A stretch of 64,000 nt of DNA from Thermoflexus sp040289485 (GCF_040289485.1 NZ_PSLG01000001.1:1-64000), one strand, 5' to 3'. Shown: positions 1 to 8,809, counted from the stretch's first letter. Made by a program: numbers and translations. The notes: a model not told the origin generated them from the letters alone.

Positions 1-2035
1 CCCGCCGGAACGCCACCTCCCGTCCCCCGCGGTCCCGAAATACCACCCCCCAGCCCCCCAGCGCAACCGGCTCCGCACTGCGCCACTGAAAACGCACCAC
101 CACCCCAACACCCCCCTCCCGCTCTCCCACCACCACCTGCGGCGGCGCCGCCATCACCCCATCCACCAGCCGTGTCCCTACCCGCCACGGCGCCGCCCGC
201 GGAACCACCTCCACCTCCCCCACCGCCACCACCTCCCCTGCCTCCTCCCGCAAAGGCACCCGCGGATATCCCGGGCTCCCCGTCGCATACCATCCCACCA
301 CCACACGATACCGCCCCGGCGGAAGGTCCGGCGGCACATAAAGATACCGCCAGACCGTCCGCACTTCCCCAGGCCTCCACCGGTCCGTCGGAGGATCCGG
401 CTCCTCATCCCGGTTCGTCCACAGATTCCCTGCCCCGTCCACCAGATGCACAAACAGCGTCCACCGCCCCTCCTCGCGCCCTTCGGTTCCCAAACGCAAC
501 ACCAAAGGGATCGTCCCCCCAGGCGCCACCTGGCTTTCCATCTCCCCCACCCCCTCCAAACGCAGGCCGTTGGCCCACACCGCCCGCCGATCCCGCCACC
601 GCCCCGGCCACGCCTTGCGCACCAGGTGGAACACATCCGCCCGATACTCCGGGATCGGGTGATCGAGGGCGATATGGAGATCGACATCATGGGTGGCCCT
701 CATCGCCTCCAGCCACCCCTCCCACTCCCCCCGGTACAAAGAGACCCCCACAAACCAGAAAGCCGACGCCCCCTGAACCACCCGCTCCCGCTCCTCCGGG
801 ATCGGCCAATCGTAATGGCGGAAGCCCGCCGTTCCAAACACATCGCGGTGCCAGGGCGCCTGAACCAGGACGGGGTCCTGGATCCCTCCCAGGAACCGCA
901 TCGTCGACGGAAAGAGCGCGCCGGTCGGCCCCAACGGGCGTCCTTGAAGGAGCGGAAACCCAGCCCACCCCAACAGTTGCGCCCCCAGCAAGGCCGGCAA
1001 AAGGAGCCCCGAGCGCCGGGTCCCCAGAACCGCCAGGATCACGACCAGGGGAACGAAAACCATCGCAAAATAGCGCGCCGCAAAAAAGGGCCAGCGCAGC
1101 GCCAGAAGCGCCCCCACCCCCACCGGAACCAGCACGCTCCACCCCATCGCCATCCATCCAGGCCCCAACGGACGCCCCCGACGCGCCAGCCCTACAGCCC
1201 CCACCAACACCCCTATCGCCACCCCCAAACCCCGCGCCCCCTCCCCATCCGCCAAAGGGCCTACCACCCCATTGGCCCAAAAATGCCCGACGACCTCCCA
1301 TGGCCTCGGGCGGACGGGGATCATCGTGAGGTGGCGCACCGTGTTCGCCATCGACCCCTCATAGGCCTGGGCCAGCCAGAGGCCGAACAGCCCGAACACC
1401 GCCCCCGAGAGCAACAGCCCCCGCCGCCAGCCCGGCGGACGCCGCACCAGCAAGACCACCCACTGGGCCAGGACCAGCCACGCCCCATAATAATGCGTGA
1501 ACAGCAACAACCCTTGCGCTGCCACCCATATCCCCCACCGCCGCCCCGAAGGACGCCCCAGCAACCCCAACCAGGCCTCCGTCAACCACGCCCCCAAAGC
1601 GATCACCAGCCCATACATCCGAATCAGCATCAACTGAAACAAATAAAACGGATGCAACGCCATCAGAACCACCGCCGCCAACCCTCCCCTCTCCCCCCCC
1701 ACCCGCCATCCCAGGCGAAACGCCAACGCCAGAGCCGGCAGCCCCAGCAACACCGAGAACACCCGATATCCCCACGCCCGATCCAACCCGCTTAGCGCCC
1801 ACCACCCCTGGACCAGCCAATAATAAAGCGGCGGATGACTGTCCCGCATCAGATTCCGGGCCACCTCGAGCGGACCGTAGGAGGTCACCTGCCCGAGGAC
1901 GTGCTGCTCGTCGAAGAGAGCCAGTTCGGGAGGCATCAGGACCAGGGCCGCCCAGAAAGTCAACCCTACGCCCACCAGGGCGGCGGCCCGAACCCGCCAT
2001 CGTCCCTTCCCCATCTTCCGCCCTTCCCTCATCAT
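1..2035 (-). CDS. GT39 (PMT_2)-type membrane glycosyltransferase, 3' end missing
   Basis: The frame starts at ATG 2035 (a second ATG follows at 2032) and stays open to the left edge, so the C-terminus is missing. After a short basic N-terminus comes a first membrane segment, then an acidic periplasmic loop and the motif DSHPPLYYWL near residue 60, the HPPLYY signature of dolichyl-phosphate-mannose/ArnT-like glycosyltransferases. Many Leu/Val/Trp-rich membrane spans follow up to about residue 350. The last 300 residues are soluble and rich in beta-forming residues (for example DPPTDRWRPGEV and PPGRYRVVVGWY), like the outer beta-sandwich domain often fused to this family. It probably transfers a sugar from a polyprenyl-phosphate donor on the outer membrane face; the acceptor cannot be told. 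It begins 13 bp after the substrate-binding protein gene, so the two are probably co-transcribed. Confidence 0.75.
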   Translation of the reverse strand, partial: MMREGRKMGKGRWRVRAAALVGVGLTFWAALVLMPPELALFDEQHVLGQVTSYGPLEVARNLMRDSHPPLYYWLVQGWWALSGLDRAWGYRVFSVLLGLPALALAFRLGWRVGGERGGLAAVVLMALHPFYLFQLMLIRMYGLVIALGAWLTEAWLGLLGRPSGRRWGIWVAAQGLLLFTHYYGAWLVLAQWVVLLVRRPPGWRRGLLLSGAVFGLFGLWLAQAYEGSMANTVRHLTMIPVRPRPWEVVGHFWANGVVGPLADGEGARGLGVAIGVLVGAVGLARRGRPLGPGWMAMGWSVLVPVGVGALLALRWPFFAARYFAMVFVPLVVILAVLGTRRSGLLLPALLGAQLLGWAGFPLLQGRPLGPTGALFPSTMRFLGGIQDPVLVQAPWHRDVFGTAGFRHYDWPIPEERERVVQGASAFWFVGVSLYRGEWEGWLEAMRATHDVDLHIALDHPIPEYRADVFHLVRKAWPGRWRDRRAVWANGLRLEGVGEMESQVAPGGTIPLVLRLGTEGREEGRWTLFVHLVDGAGNLWTNRDEEPDPPTDRWRPGEVRTVWRYLYVPPDLPPGRYRVVVGWYATGSPGYPRVPLREEAGEVVAVGEVEVVPRAAPWRVGTRLVDGVMAAPPQVVVGEREGGVGVVVRFQWRSAEPVALGGWGVVFRDRGGREVAFRR

Positions 2036-2048
2036 CAAGCGAAGCCTC

Positions 2049-3089
2049 TCATGGCTCCCCCACGAACCCCAGCGGGGTTTTCCAGAAACGCCCCGAGACC
2101 CCCTCCCAGGTCCCGGTGCGTCCGACCCACCGGAACGAAGGGGCCTGCCGGGCCTGCAGCAGCACCCAGGCCAGATCGTATCCCAACGGCGCGTAAGGGC
2201 CGGGTTCGGCCCCCAGGGCGATGGCCCGGTAGGCCTCCACCCACGCTGGATCCGTCACCCGCCGGGTCTCCGCCACCACCCGCACCGCCCCGCTCCCATC
2301 CCAGAACGCCCGGAGATCCGGATGGAGCAGCCCTGGGCCACCGAGCAGCGGCCCGGACCATCCCTCCTGGCGCCACCGCCGCCATGCCTCGCCCGCGTGG
2401 ACGGCCCGCCCGTCAAACCAGACGGGCTCAGAACCCCGGGGGGCAGCGTCCTGCCAGAACGCCTCGTGGACCTCCCAGCCCTGCTCCCGGAGGTGGGCGA
2501 TGATCTCCGGTCCGAACCACGCCTCTTCGCCGTCCCACACCCACCAGAGGCGCCCGCGGGGTGGGCGCGGGAGCCCCTCCAGCAACAGGCGCACCATCGT
2601 CCTTTGATCCGGCGCCGTAGGGAGCGCTCCCTCAGGAGCTCGATCCGCGGGGATCAACGGGGCGACCCACAGGAGGCCGGCCCCTTGATAAACGGGGGCG
2701 GCCGCCCGCGTGGTTTCCGGGCGGAAGTGTCCGATCACCGCGATGAGGCCGGGATGGCCTCGCAACTGCCGGGCCCGCTCCGCCGCCAGGGCCGGGTCCC
2801 CCCCATCATCCAAGGCGACCAACAACGCCAGGGGACCGTTCGGATGCTGTGCGTTCCACTGGCGGACCGCTAGACGGGCTCCGAACAACACATCGTAGCC
2901 GATGGGGCGATCCCGCCCCTCAAAGGGAGCGACCAGCCCGATGGCGACGAGGGGCGGCGCCGGGCGGCAGGCCACAGCGAGCGCCAACCCGAGCCCGACG
3001 ATCCATGCGGGCGAGACGGCGGGCCTTTTCTGATCTTCACGTGTTCTTCCGTCGACAGGGCGCGGGCATCCCCGAGAAGCATTCACCAT
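2049..3089 (-). CDS. Periplasmic-binding-protein type I lipoprotein (LivJ-like)
   Basis: A 346-residue secreted protein. A basic N-terminus and hydrophobic stretch lead to a lipobox ending at Cys41 (LAVAC), so it should be lipid-anchored outside the membrane. The mature part has the type I periplasmic-binding fold of branched-chain amino acid receptors: an early VAIGLVAPFEG strand, GARLAVRQWN, then an AVIGHFRPETT segment and a YAPLGYDLAWVL helix near the end. No ABC permease or ATPase lies beside it, so it may serve a distant transporter or act as a ligand sensor. The partner downstream is the GT39-type protein. The ligand is unknown. ATG 3089 is used because GGAGGG lies just upstream; the n-region is rather long for a signal peptide, so a later start is possible. 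Confidence 0.75.
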   Translation of the reverse strand: MVNASRGCPRPVDGRTREDQKRPAVSPAWIVGLGLALAVACRPAPPLVAIGLVAPFEGRDRPIGYDVLFGARLAVRQWNAQHPNGPLALLVALDDGGDPALAAERARQLRGHPGLIAVIGHFRPETTRAAAPVYQGAGLLWVAPLIPADRAPEGALPTAPDQRTMVRLLLEGLPRPPRGRLWWVWDGEEAWFGPEIIAHLREQGWEVHEAFWQDAAPRGSEPVWFDGRAVHAGEAWRRWRQEGWSGPLLGGPGLLHPDLRAFWDGSGAVRVVAETRRVTDPAWVEAYRAIALGAEPGPYAPLGYDLAWVLLQARQAPSFRWVGRTGTWEGVSGRFWKTPLGFVGEP

Positions 3090-3130
3090 CGCCCTCCAGC
3101 CCCCACATCTGCCCCTTCCACACCGGATGC

Positions 3131-3138
3131 ATTATAAT
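3131..3138. promoter_or_regulatory. Overlapping divergent -10 elements (ATTATAAT)
   Basis: The octamer ATTATAAT reads TATAAT on the plus strand (3133-3138) and TATAAT on the minus strand (3136-3131). It lies between the divergent FHA and substrate-binding genes. No good -35 box is seen at 17 bp on either side. The plus-strand -10 overlaps the first in-frame ATG of the FHA gene (3137), which argues for the later ATG as the start. Confidence 0.4.
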
Positions 3139-3175
3139 GAGGACGCCATTCATCCGACGGACCAGGCGCGCCGAG

Positions 3176-3619
3176 ATGGGGGAGACCGAGCCGTTCCGGC
3201 CGGAGCCCGTGGACGAGTCATCGGCCCCAGAGCGTTGGGACACCGCCCCGCTGGCGGAGGGAGAGGGGGAACTGGAACCCCTCTCGGCGCCGGCCACCCT
3301 GCTGCGTCTGCGCGTGGCCCAGAGCGGGCGGACCATCGAGATCCGCCGGGACCAGGCCTGCGAGATCGGGCGTCCGGATCCCAGCCTGGGGCTGATCCCG
3401 GATCTGGATCTCTCATCCGAAGGGCCAGAGGCCCTCTGGGTCTCGCGCCGCCACGCCCGGATTTTCTATCACGACGGGCACTTCTACATCGAGGATCTAG
3501 GCAGCACCAACGGCACGTATCTGAACCACAAGCGCCTGGTCTCCGGCCTCCCCTACGCGCTCCAGGACGGGGACGAACTCCGCTTCGGCCGCATCGTGGC
3601 CCACGTGCATATCGAGTAA
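3176..3619 (+). CDS. FHA-domain protein
   Basis: A 147-residue cytoplasmic protein. The first 40 residues are acidic and Pro/Glu-rich. Residues 42-147 form a forkhead-associated domain that binds phosphothreonine peptides: the family marks are GR at 65-66, SRRHA at 90-94 and GSTNGTYLN at 109-117, with a final DGDELRFG turn. It is likely a reader for a Ser/Thr kinase encoded elsewhere, since no kinase of that type lies in the window. An in-frame ATG at 3137 is rejected because it sits inside the -10 box; ATG 3176 leaves about 30 bp of leader. It stands alone on the plus strand between minus-strand genes and converges on folK-folP. Confidence 0.85.
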   Translation: MGETEPFRPEPVDESSAPERWDTAPLAEGEGELEPLSAPATLLRLRVAQSGRTIEIRRDQACEIGRPDPSLGLIPDLDLSSEGPEALWVSRRHARIFYHDGHFYIEDLGSTNGTYLNHKRLVSGLPYALQDGDELRFGRIVAHVHIE

Positions 3620-3661
3620 GCAACAGCGCGGTCAGCCCCCTACAACTTGGACCATATCGGC

Positions 3662-5044
3662 CTACACCCACGGCGGGCCGCGGCGGACCAGGGCGTCGGT
3701 CATGCGGGCCACGCGGACCATGGCCTCGACATCGTGCACCCGCACGATGTCCGCCCCCCGCACAATGCTGACGGCCACCGCCGCCGCCGTGCCCTCCAGC
3801 CGGTCCTCCGGGGGCAGGCCCAGGGTGTAGCCGATGAAAGATTTCCGGGAGGGGCCCACCAGCAACGGGAACCCCAGCGCCCGCAACTCCCCCAGCCGGT
3901 CCACCAACTCCAGGTTCTGGGCCACGGTCTTGCCGAACCCCAACCCGGGGTCCAACAGGATCCGGTGCCGGGGGATGCCGGCCGCCTCGGCCGCCGCCAC
4001 CCGCTCCAGCAGATGGGCCCGCACCGCCGCCACAATGTCCCGATGCGCCTTCCCCTCGTAACGGGCCCCCAGCCGGGGATCCCGCACCACCGCGTCGCGC
4101 CGGCTCCGGTTGTCCATCAGCACGATGGGAACCCCCAGCGCCGCCACCACGGCCGCCATCTCCGGGTCCCGCTCCATCGCCCACACGTCGTTGACCAGAT
4201 CCGCCCCTGCCTCCACCGCCGCCTGGGCCACCCGCGCCTTATATGTGTCCACCGAGATCGGCCCCAGCCCCTCCGCCGCCAGCCGCTCGATCACCGGCAG
4301 CACCCGCTGCAGCTCCTCTTCCTCCGGAACCGGCTCCGCCCCGGGCCGCGTGCTCTCCCCGCCCACATCCAGCAGATGGGCCCCCGCTGCTTTGAACCGC
4401 CGCGCCTGGGCCACCGCTGCCTCTACCCAGTCTGGCCCCCGCAACAGACCGTCCCCCGAGAAGGAATCCGGGGTGACGTTCAGGATCCCCATCACGAAGG
4501 TCGCGCGGCCCCAAAACAGAAACCCCGCGCCCACCCGCATCGGCGCCCGGGCCCACCGGCGAACCCCCTCCTGGGGCAGGCGGGCCGCCAACGCCGCAGC
4601 CGTCTCCCCCAGCCGGGGATGCACCCACCCGGGGGCGATCTCCGCCAGGGGAACCATCACGAAGGCCCGCTCCGCCATCCGGGGGTGGGGGAGCGTCAAC
4701 GTCTCCCCTTCCAAGCACAGATCGTCGTAGAACAGCACGTCCAGGTCGATGGGCCGGGGGCCCCAGCGAGGCCCCGGCCGACGGCCCATCGCCTGCTCGA
4801 TGGCCTTGCAGCGCGCCAGGAGTTCCTGTGGGCTCGCGTCGGTGGTCCCGATGCAGACCGCGTTCAGGAAGGGCGGCTGATCGGCGTAGCCCACCGGGTC
4901 CGTCTCATAGAACGAAGAGACCCCTTCGATCTCCACCACCGGCAACAGGCGCTCCAGGGCCTCCCGCAGGGCCTCATCCCGATCCCCCAGGTTGCTCCCC
5001 AGGGCGATCCCCACCCGATGCTTCCGACGTCGCAGCGGCGGCAT
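3662..5044 (-). CDS. folKP: Fused HPPK (FolK)-dihydropteroate synthase (FolP)
   Basis: One 460-residue protein carries two consecutive folate enzymes. Residues 9-165 are 6-hydroxymethyl-7,8-dihydropterin pyrophosphokinase, with GSNLGDRDEAL and the Mg/ATP signature RPIDLDVLFYDD near 97-108. Residues about 180-460 are dihydropteroate synthase, with GILNVTPDSFSGDGL, GGESTRPGAEP and the LLVGPSRKSFIG segment. Together they make dihydropteroate from hydroxymethyl-dihydropterin and p-aminobenzoate. The first ATG that leads straight into HPPK is 5044, which overlaps the end of the upstream pterin gene by about 70 bp; GTG codons slightly downstream would reduce the overlap. Bacteria usually keep folK and folP separate, but fusions are known. 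The upstream 6-PTPS-like gene probably provides the preceding step. Confidence 0.93.
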   Translation of the reverse strand: MPPLRRRKHRVGIALGSNLGDRDEALREALERLLPVVEIEGVSSFYETDPVGYADQPPFLNAVCIGTTDASPQELLARCKAIEQAMGRRPGPRWGPRPIDLDVLFYDDLCLEGETLTLPHPRMAERAFVMVPLAEIAPGWVHPRLGETAAALAARLPQEGVRRWARAPMRVGAGFLFWGRATFVMGILNVTPDSFSGDGLLRGPDWVEAAVAQARRFKAAGAHLLDVGGESTRPGAEPVPEEEELQRVLPVIERLAAEGLGPISVDTYKARVAQAAVEAGADLVNDVWAMERDPEMAAVVAALGVPIVLMDNRSRRDAVVRDPRLGARYEGKAHRDIVAAVRAHLLERVAAAEAAGIPRHRILLDPGLGFGKTVAQNLELVDRLGELRALGFPLLVGPSRKSFIGYTLGLPPEDRLEGTAAAVAVSIVRGADIVRVHDVEAMVRVARMTDALVRRGPPWV

Positions 5045-5510
5045 CGATCTCCTCCCGATAGCACGCGCTCTGGCCGAAGGATTCCTCCACCTCAACCTCG
5101 AGGGATCGCAAACACAGGGCACGGGGCAACCGTGCCCGCAGCCGCCCGGCCAGATAGCGGGCCAGCCACTCCGCCGAGGTGTTGGGGATAGGGAGGAGGC
5201 GCACATCCCCGATGGGGAACACATACCGCTTGCCATCCACCTCCGCCTCTACCGCATCCTCCCCGATCGCCAGCCGCAGCCGAGGGTGGCCCGTCGGCAA
5301 CAGCACCCGGTGATCCAGTTCGTCCACCAGCCCCTTCACCAGCCGCTTGAGGGCCACGAAGTCCATCACCATGTCCTCGTGCAGCTCCCCCTCCAGGGCC
5401 ACGGCCACGCGATAGTTGTGCCCGTGAAGGGGCTCGCTCCCCTCCGGGAAGATCATAAAATGCCCCGCGCAGAACACCAGGTTGTCCTGGGACACGCGCA
5501 CCCGATCCAT
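4974..5510 (-). CDS. 6-pyruvoyl-tetrahydropterin synthase family protein, PTPS-III-like
   Basis: A 178-residue member of the PTPS/QueD family. Zinc-ligand histidines appear at GHF (His17) and in the LHGHNY motif (His29, His31), followed by the MDFVALK segment and the LDHRVLLPT motif typical of the family. The catalytic Cys found four residues before the first His of HGH in QueD and mammalian PTPS is absent: the stretch reads EGSEPLHGH, with Ser25 and Glu26. A Glu near this site is the known mark of PTPS-III enzymes, which convert dihydroneopterin triphosphate directly to hydroxymethyl-dihydropterin and replace FolB. Position just upstream of, and overlapping, folK-folP fits that folate role. 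QueD function in queuosine synthesis is the alternative. Confidence 0.8.
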   Translation of the reverse strand: MDRVRVSQDNLVFCAGHFMIFPEGSEPLHGHNYRVAVALEGELHEDMVMDFVALKRLVKGLVDELDHRVLLPTGHPRLRLAIGEDAVEAEVDGKRYVFPIGDVRLLPIPNTSAEWLARYLAGRLRARLPRALCLRSLEVEVEESFGQSACYREEIDAAAATSEASGGDRPGEQPGGSG

Positions 5511-5556
5511 CGCTTCCCTCCAGCACGGAAGGGATGGGCACAGCCCTCCCGGACCC

Positions 5557-6711
5557 TCATCCGCCTGCCGGGGTCGACGCCCCTCCCAACCCCTCCAGGA
5601 TCTCGGCCGTGCGCCGGGCGCACGCCGTCCAGGTGAAGGCCGCCGCCCGCCGAGGACCGCGCTCCCGCAGGGTCCGGGCCAGGGCCGCGTCCACCAGCAC
5701 GGCGATCAACGCCCCCGCCATCGCCCGCGGATCCTCCGGCGGGACCAGATAGGCGGCGTCCCCCACCAACTCGGCCAGGGCCGGGATCTCCGAGGCCACC
5801 ACCGGGGTCCCGCACGCCATGGCCTCCAGCACCGGGAGGCCGAAGCCCTCATACCGGGATGGATACAGAAAGGCTGCGGCGTGGCGATAGAGGGCCGGCT
5901 TGTCCTCCTCGGCCACCGGCCCGATGTAACGCACCACCTCCTCCAGCCCCCACGCGCGGGCCAGGGGGCGCGGATCCACCCACAGCCTGCGGGAGCCCTC
6001 GGGCAGACGCCCCGCGATCACCAGCGGGAACGCCTCCCCCACCGCGTCCCGGGCCCAGCGGTAAACCGCCAACAGCCCCTCGATGTGCTTCCGGCGGTCG
6101 AACCCCCCCAGGTAAAGGACGTAGGCCGGAGGGAGATCGTAGCGGGTCCACACCCGCGCGTCGGCCACCGGGTCCGGCCGCCGGTTGAACCGCCCGTCCA
6201 CCCCCAGCGGGATGGCCGTCACCCGTCCCGGCGGCAGACCCAGCCGCCGGAGGATGTCCCGGCGCGACGCCTCGGAGTCGGTGAGGACATGGGCCGCCCC
6301 CGCGGTGGCGGCAAGGGCCAGCGCCGTGTAGAGGCGCACCCCCGGGTGGGACCGGTATTCCGGGAACAGCAGCGGGATGAGGTCGTGGACCGTAACCACC
6401 ACCGGGGCCGGCGCGCGCAGGGGCGGCGCCCAGTAGGGGACGAACAGCCGGTCCGCCCGCCATCGGGCCGCCGCCCGGGGCACCGTCACCTGCTCGAACC
6501 ACACCTTGTCGAACGGGTGCGGGAGCGGAGGCCGCGGCAGGATCACCGGGGCGACGCCCGACGGCAGCGATCCTTCCCATCCCTCCGGGAGGGCCACCCC
6601 GATCTCCCAGGCCGGCCGCACCTCCGGGAGATGTCGGAGGATCTCCCGCACGTATTGACCGGTGCCTGTGGTCGGATGCTGGAGAAACCAACCGTTGACC
6701 AGAACCCGCAT
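5557..6711 (-). CDS. GT4-family glycosyltransferase (group 1)
   Basis: A 384-residue GT-B glycosyltransferase. The N-terminal half starts MRVLVNGWFL and has the glycine-rich TGTGQYVRE acceptor-side loop and TVHDLIPLLFP. The C-terminal half has YVLYLGGFDRRKHIEGLL and the donor-binding motif EGFGLPVLEA at 288-297, followed by GTPVVAS. It resembles retaining mannosyltransferases that use nucleotide sugars at the inner membrane face. The start is ATG 6711, with GAGGAGG five bases upstream; an in-frame TTG at 6723 overlaps the stop of the dph6-like gene but has no ribosome-binding site. It forms a minus-strand run with dph6-like upstream and the pterin genes downstream. Donor and acceptor are unknown. 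Confidence 0.88.
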   Translation of the reverse strand: MRVLVNGWFLQHPTTGTGQYVREILRHLPEVRPAWEIGVALPEGWEGSLPSGVAPVILPRPPLPHPFDKVWFEQVTVPRAAARWRADRLFVPYWAPPLRAPAPVVVTVHDLIPLLFPEYRSHPGVRLYTALALAATAGAAHVLTDSEASRRDILRRLGLPPGRVTAIPLGVDGRFNRRPDPVADARVWTRYDLPPAYVLYLGGFDRRKHIEGLLAVYRWARDAVGEAFPLVIAGRLPEGSRRLWVDPRPLARAWGLEEVVRYIGPVAEEDKPALYRHAAAFLYPSRYEGFGLPVLEAMACGTPVVASEIPALAELVGDAAYLVPPEDPRAMAGALIAVLVDAALARTLRERGPRRAAAFTWTACARRTAEILEGLGGASTPAGG

Positions 6712-6719
6712 CCCCCTCC

Positions 6720-7454
6720 TCAAACTGGACGCCCGGCCTCGAAGCCCACCTCAGGACGCGCCAGGGCCGTAGACCTCCCTGGCGCCGGCCGCAACGGCCC
6801 GACGGCGGGGACCAGATCCTGGAACCAGAAGCCCTCGCGGAACACCTGTTCCCCCAGCGTGAAGGCGACCGGCTCCCGGAAGCCAGGCCCGTCGTAGACG
6901 AAGGTGTGAAATTCGCCGTTCTCGCCCGCCGGATCCACATCGGGGGGCAGCTCGGCCAGGAAGGGGAGGTCCAACGGCCGCCCGAGGAACCCCCGGCCCA
7001 GGCGCTGCCCGTCCACACAGACGGTGATCGCCCGGAACCCCAGGCCGACGAAGGCCTGCACCAGCGCCCGGGTCGGCTGGCCCCAGAGGGGGAACAGGAC
7101 CTCGGCCCCCAGAGGCCGTAGGTGGCGGAGCCGGTAAGCGCGGATCTCCTCCAGGAACAGGTCGCCAAAGGCGAAACGGCGGATCCCACGGGCCATCAGG
7201 GCTCGAACCGCTTCCCCCATGCGCTGCTCGTAGACCTCGTTCGGACACGGGTCTGGCAGCCAGACCTCGTGGACCGGCAGGCCCAGGGCGGCCGCCTGGG
7301 CGTGGATCAGCGAGCGGCGCACGCCGTGCATGCTCACCCGATCGAAAGCCTCGTTGAGGGTCACCAGCAGAACAGCGACGGCCTCCCCACGCCGGCGCAG
7401 GGTGTGCAAGGCCATCGCGCTGTCCTTCCCGCCGCTCCAGGCCAGGGCGATCAT
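6720..7454 (-). CDS. Diphthine-ammonia-ligase-like ATP pyrophosphatase (Dph6/MJ0570 family)
   Basis: A 244-residue adenine nucleotide alpha hydrolase. The PP-loop SGGKDS lies at residues 7-12, followed by HGVRRSLI and the long FAFGDLFLEEIRAYR segment, both typical of the Dph6-related family. In archaea and eukaryotes the enzyme amidates diphthine on elongation factor 2. Bacterial EF-G carries no diphthamide, so the bacterial homologue must act on another substrate, still undefined. ATG 7454 follows GGGGAGG by about nine bases; an upstream Met at 7487 is possible but lacks such a site. The gene abuts the GT4 gene and is divergent from fabG. Confidence 0.8.
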   Translation of the reverse strand: MIALAWSGGKDSAMALHTLRRRGEAVAVLLVTLNEAFDRVSMHGVRRSLIHAQAAALGLPVHEVWLPDPCPNEVYEQRMGEAVRALMARGIRRFAFGDLFLEEIRAYRLRHLRPLGAEVLFPLWGQPTRALVQAFVGLGFRAITVCVDGQRLGRGFLGRPLDLPFLAELPPDVDPAGENGEFHTFVYDGPGFREPVAFTLGEQVFREGFWFQDLVPAVGPLRPAPGRSTALARPEVGFEAGRPV

Positions 7455-7595
7455 CCCGCGGCCTCCCCATCCAGGATGCAGGTTCATGTTACCGCAGACC
7501 GACCCGCGCTCTCCAGCCGTCCCTCCGGGCGGATCTGAGGTAAAATTCCTCCCGCGGATGGATCTAAGAAAGCCCCAGGGGGAGGGATGGAACCG

Positions 7596-8345
7596 ATGAG
7601 CACCTTGAAGGGCCGCGTGGCAGTGGTCACAGGGGCCTCGCGGGGGCTGGGGCGGGCCATCGCCCTGGAACTCGCCCGCCGGGGCGCCCGCGTGGTGGTC
7701 AACTACCGCCAGAACGAGGCGGCCGCCCGCGAGGTGGTCGAGGCCATCCGGGCCGCCGGCGGGGAGGCCATCGCCGTCCAGGCCGACGTCAGCCGCTCCG
7801 AGGAGGCGGAGCGGTTGATCCGCTCCGCCCTGGAGGCCTTCGGGCGGATCGACATCCTGGTGAACAACGCCGGGGCCACGCGCGACAACCTGCTGGCGAT
7901 GATGAAAGAAGAGGACTGGGATTTCATCCTGGCCACCAACCTCAAGAGCGCCTTCCACTGCACCAAGGCGGCGCTGCGGCCGATGATGCGCCAGCGCTAC
8001 GGCCGCATCATCAACATCACCTCTATCGCCGGCCTGGTGGGCAACGCCGGGCAGACCAACTACGCGGCCGCCAAGGCCGGCCTCATCGGTTTCACCAAAT
8101 CCTTGGCCAAGGAGGTGGGCTCTCGCAACATCACCGTCAACGCCGTGGCCCCCGGCCTCATCCCGACCGACCTCACGGAGCCTCTGCCCCAAGAATTTAA
8201 GGAAGCCGCCCTCCGCATGACCCCCCTGGGGCGCCTGGGCACCCCCGAGGACGTGGCTTACGCCGTCGCCTTCCTGGCCTCCGACGAGGCCGCCTTCATC
8301 ACCGGCCACGTGCTCACGGTGGACGGAGGGATGACGTGCGCGTGA
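7596..8345 (+). CDS. fabG: 3-oxoacyl-[ACP] reductase FabG (SDR family)
   Basis: A 249-residue short-chain dehydrogenase that reduces 3-oxoacyl-ACP with NADPH in fatty acid elongation. The Rossmann motif TGASRGLG is at 12-19, NNAG at 90-93, and the catalytic Ser143-Tyr156-Lys160 triad is intact in ITSIAG and YAAAK. The C-terminal GHVLTVDGGM end is characteristic. Two ATG codons compete: at 7587 the GGAGGG lies directly against the start, whereas at 7596 the same site is nine bases away, so 7596 is chosen. It heads a plus-strand run with asp23, nusB and tatAC; the stop is 13 bp before asp23. Confidence 0.92.
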   Translation: MSTLKGRVAVVTGASRGLGRAIALELARRGARVVVNYRQNEAAAREVVEAIRAAGGEAIAVQADVSRSEEAERLIRSALEAFGRIDILVNNAGATRDNLLAMMKEEDWDFILATNLKSAFHCTKAALRPMMRQRYGRIINITSIAGLVGNAGQTNYAAAKAGLIGFTKSLAKEVGSRNITVNAVAPGLIPTDLTEPLPQEFKEAALRMTPLGRLGTPEDVAYAVAFLASDEAAFITGHVLTVDGGMTCA

Positions 8346-8358
8346 GGGAGGGCGCGGG

Positions 8359-8766
8359 ATGAGCGACGAGACCGACAAGAGGATCGAGCCGGTGGGATCG
8401 CCGGAGGAGGCAATGGGCCCGGTCGCCGGGCGCATCGTGGTGGCGCCCGAGGTGCTGGCCACCATCGTCCGCCAGGCTGCCCTCCAGGTGCCCGGCGTCG
8501 CCCGGCTGGCGACGGTCCGCTTCGGCCCCTGGGCCCTCTCCCCCGGCTTGCGCCTGCGCGTGGCCGAGGGCCACGCCCAGGTCGACTTGGCGTTGGTGGT
8601 GCGCCCCGAGCGCTCCTTCCGGGAGATCGCCCGGCAGACCCAAGAGGAGGTCGCCCGCGCGGTCCATGAGCTGACCGGCCTGGAGGTGACGGCCGTCAAC
8701 GTCCTGATCGCCGATGTAGAGGTGGAGGAACGTGGCGCGTCTGAAATCCCCGGCGCCGTCCGATGA
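8359..8766 (+). CDS. Asp23/Gls24 family protein
   Basis: A 135-residue protein with the Asp23/Gls24 (alkaline shock) fold: GRIVVAPEVLATIVRQAALQ, VPGVARL, and a closing VTAVNVLIADVEV strand. In Firmicutes family members are envelope-associated stress proteins, and a copy commonly precedes nusB, as here. No membrane segment or enzyme motif is visible; the role is probably structural or regulatory in fatty acid or envelope metabolism. It follows fabG by 13 bp and reads into nusB. Confidence 0.85.
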   Translation: MSDETDKRIEPVGSPEEAMGPVAGRIVVAPEVLATIVRQAALQVPGVARLATVRFGPWALSPGLRLRVAEGHAQVDLALVVRPERSFREIARQTQEEVARAVHELTGLEVTAVNVLIADVEVEERGASEIPGAVR

Positions 8767-8809
8767 GATGGAGGAGGAAAGCCCGCGCCGGCCGGGAGGG
8801 CCAGCGGGG

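Noticed and set aside
172..1795. Long proline- and histidine-rich plus-strand frames at the left edge
   Set aside because: They are antisense to the GT39-type gene, which reads as a coherent membrane protein; the plus frames are low-complexity products of GC-rich third positions.
7541..7546. TAAAAT upstream of fabG as a promoter
   Set aside because: No -35 box or extended -10 accompanies it, so it is not listed as a feature.
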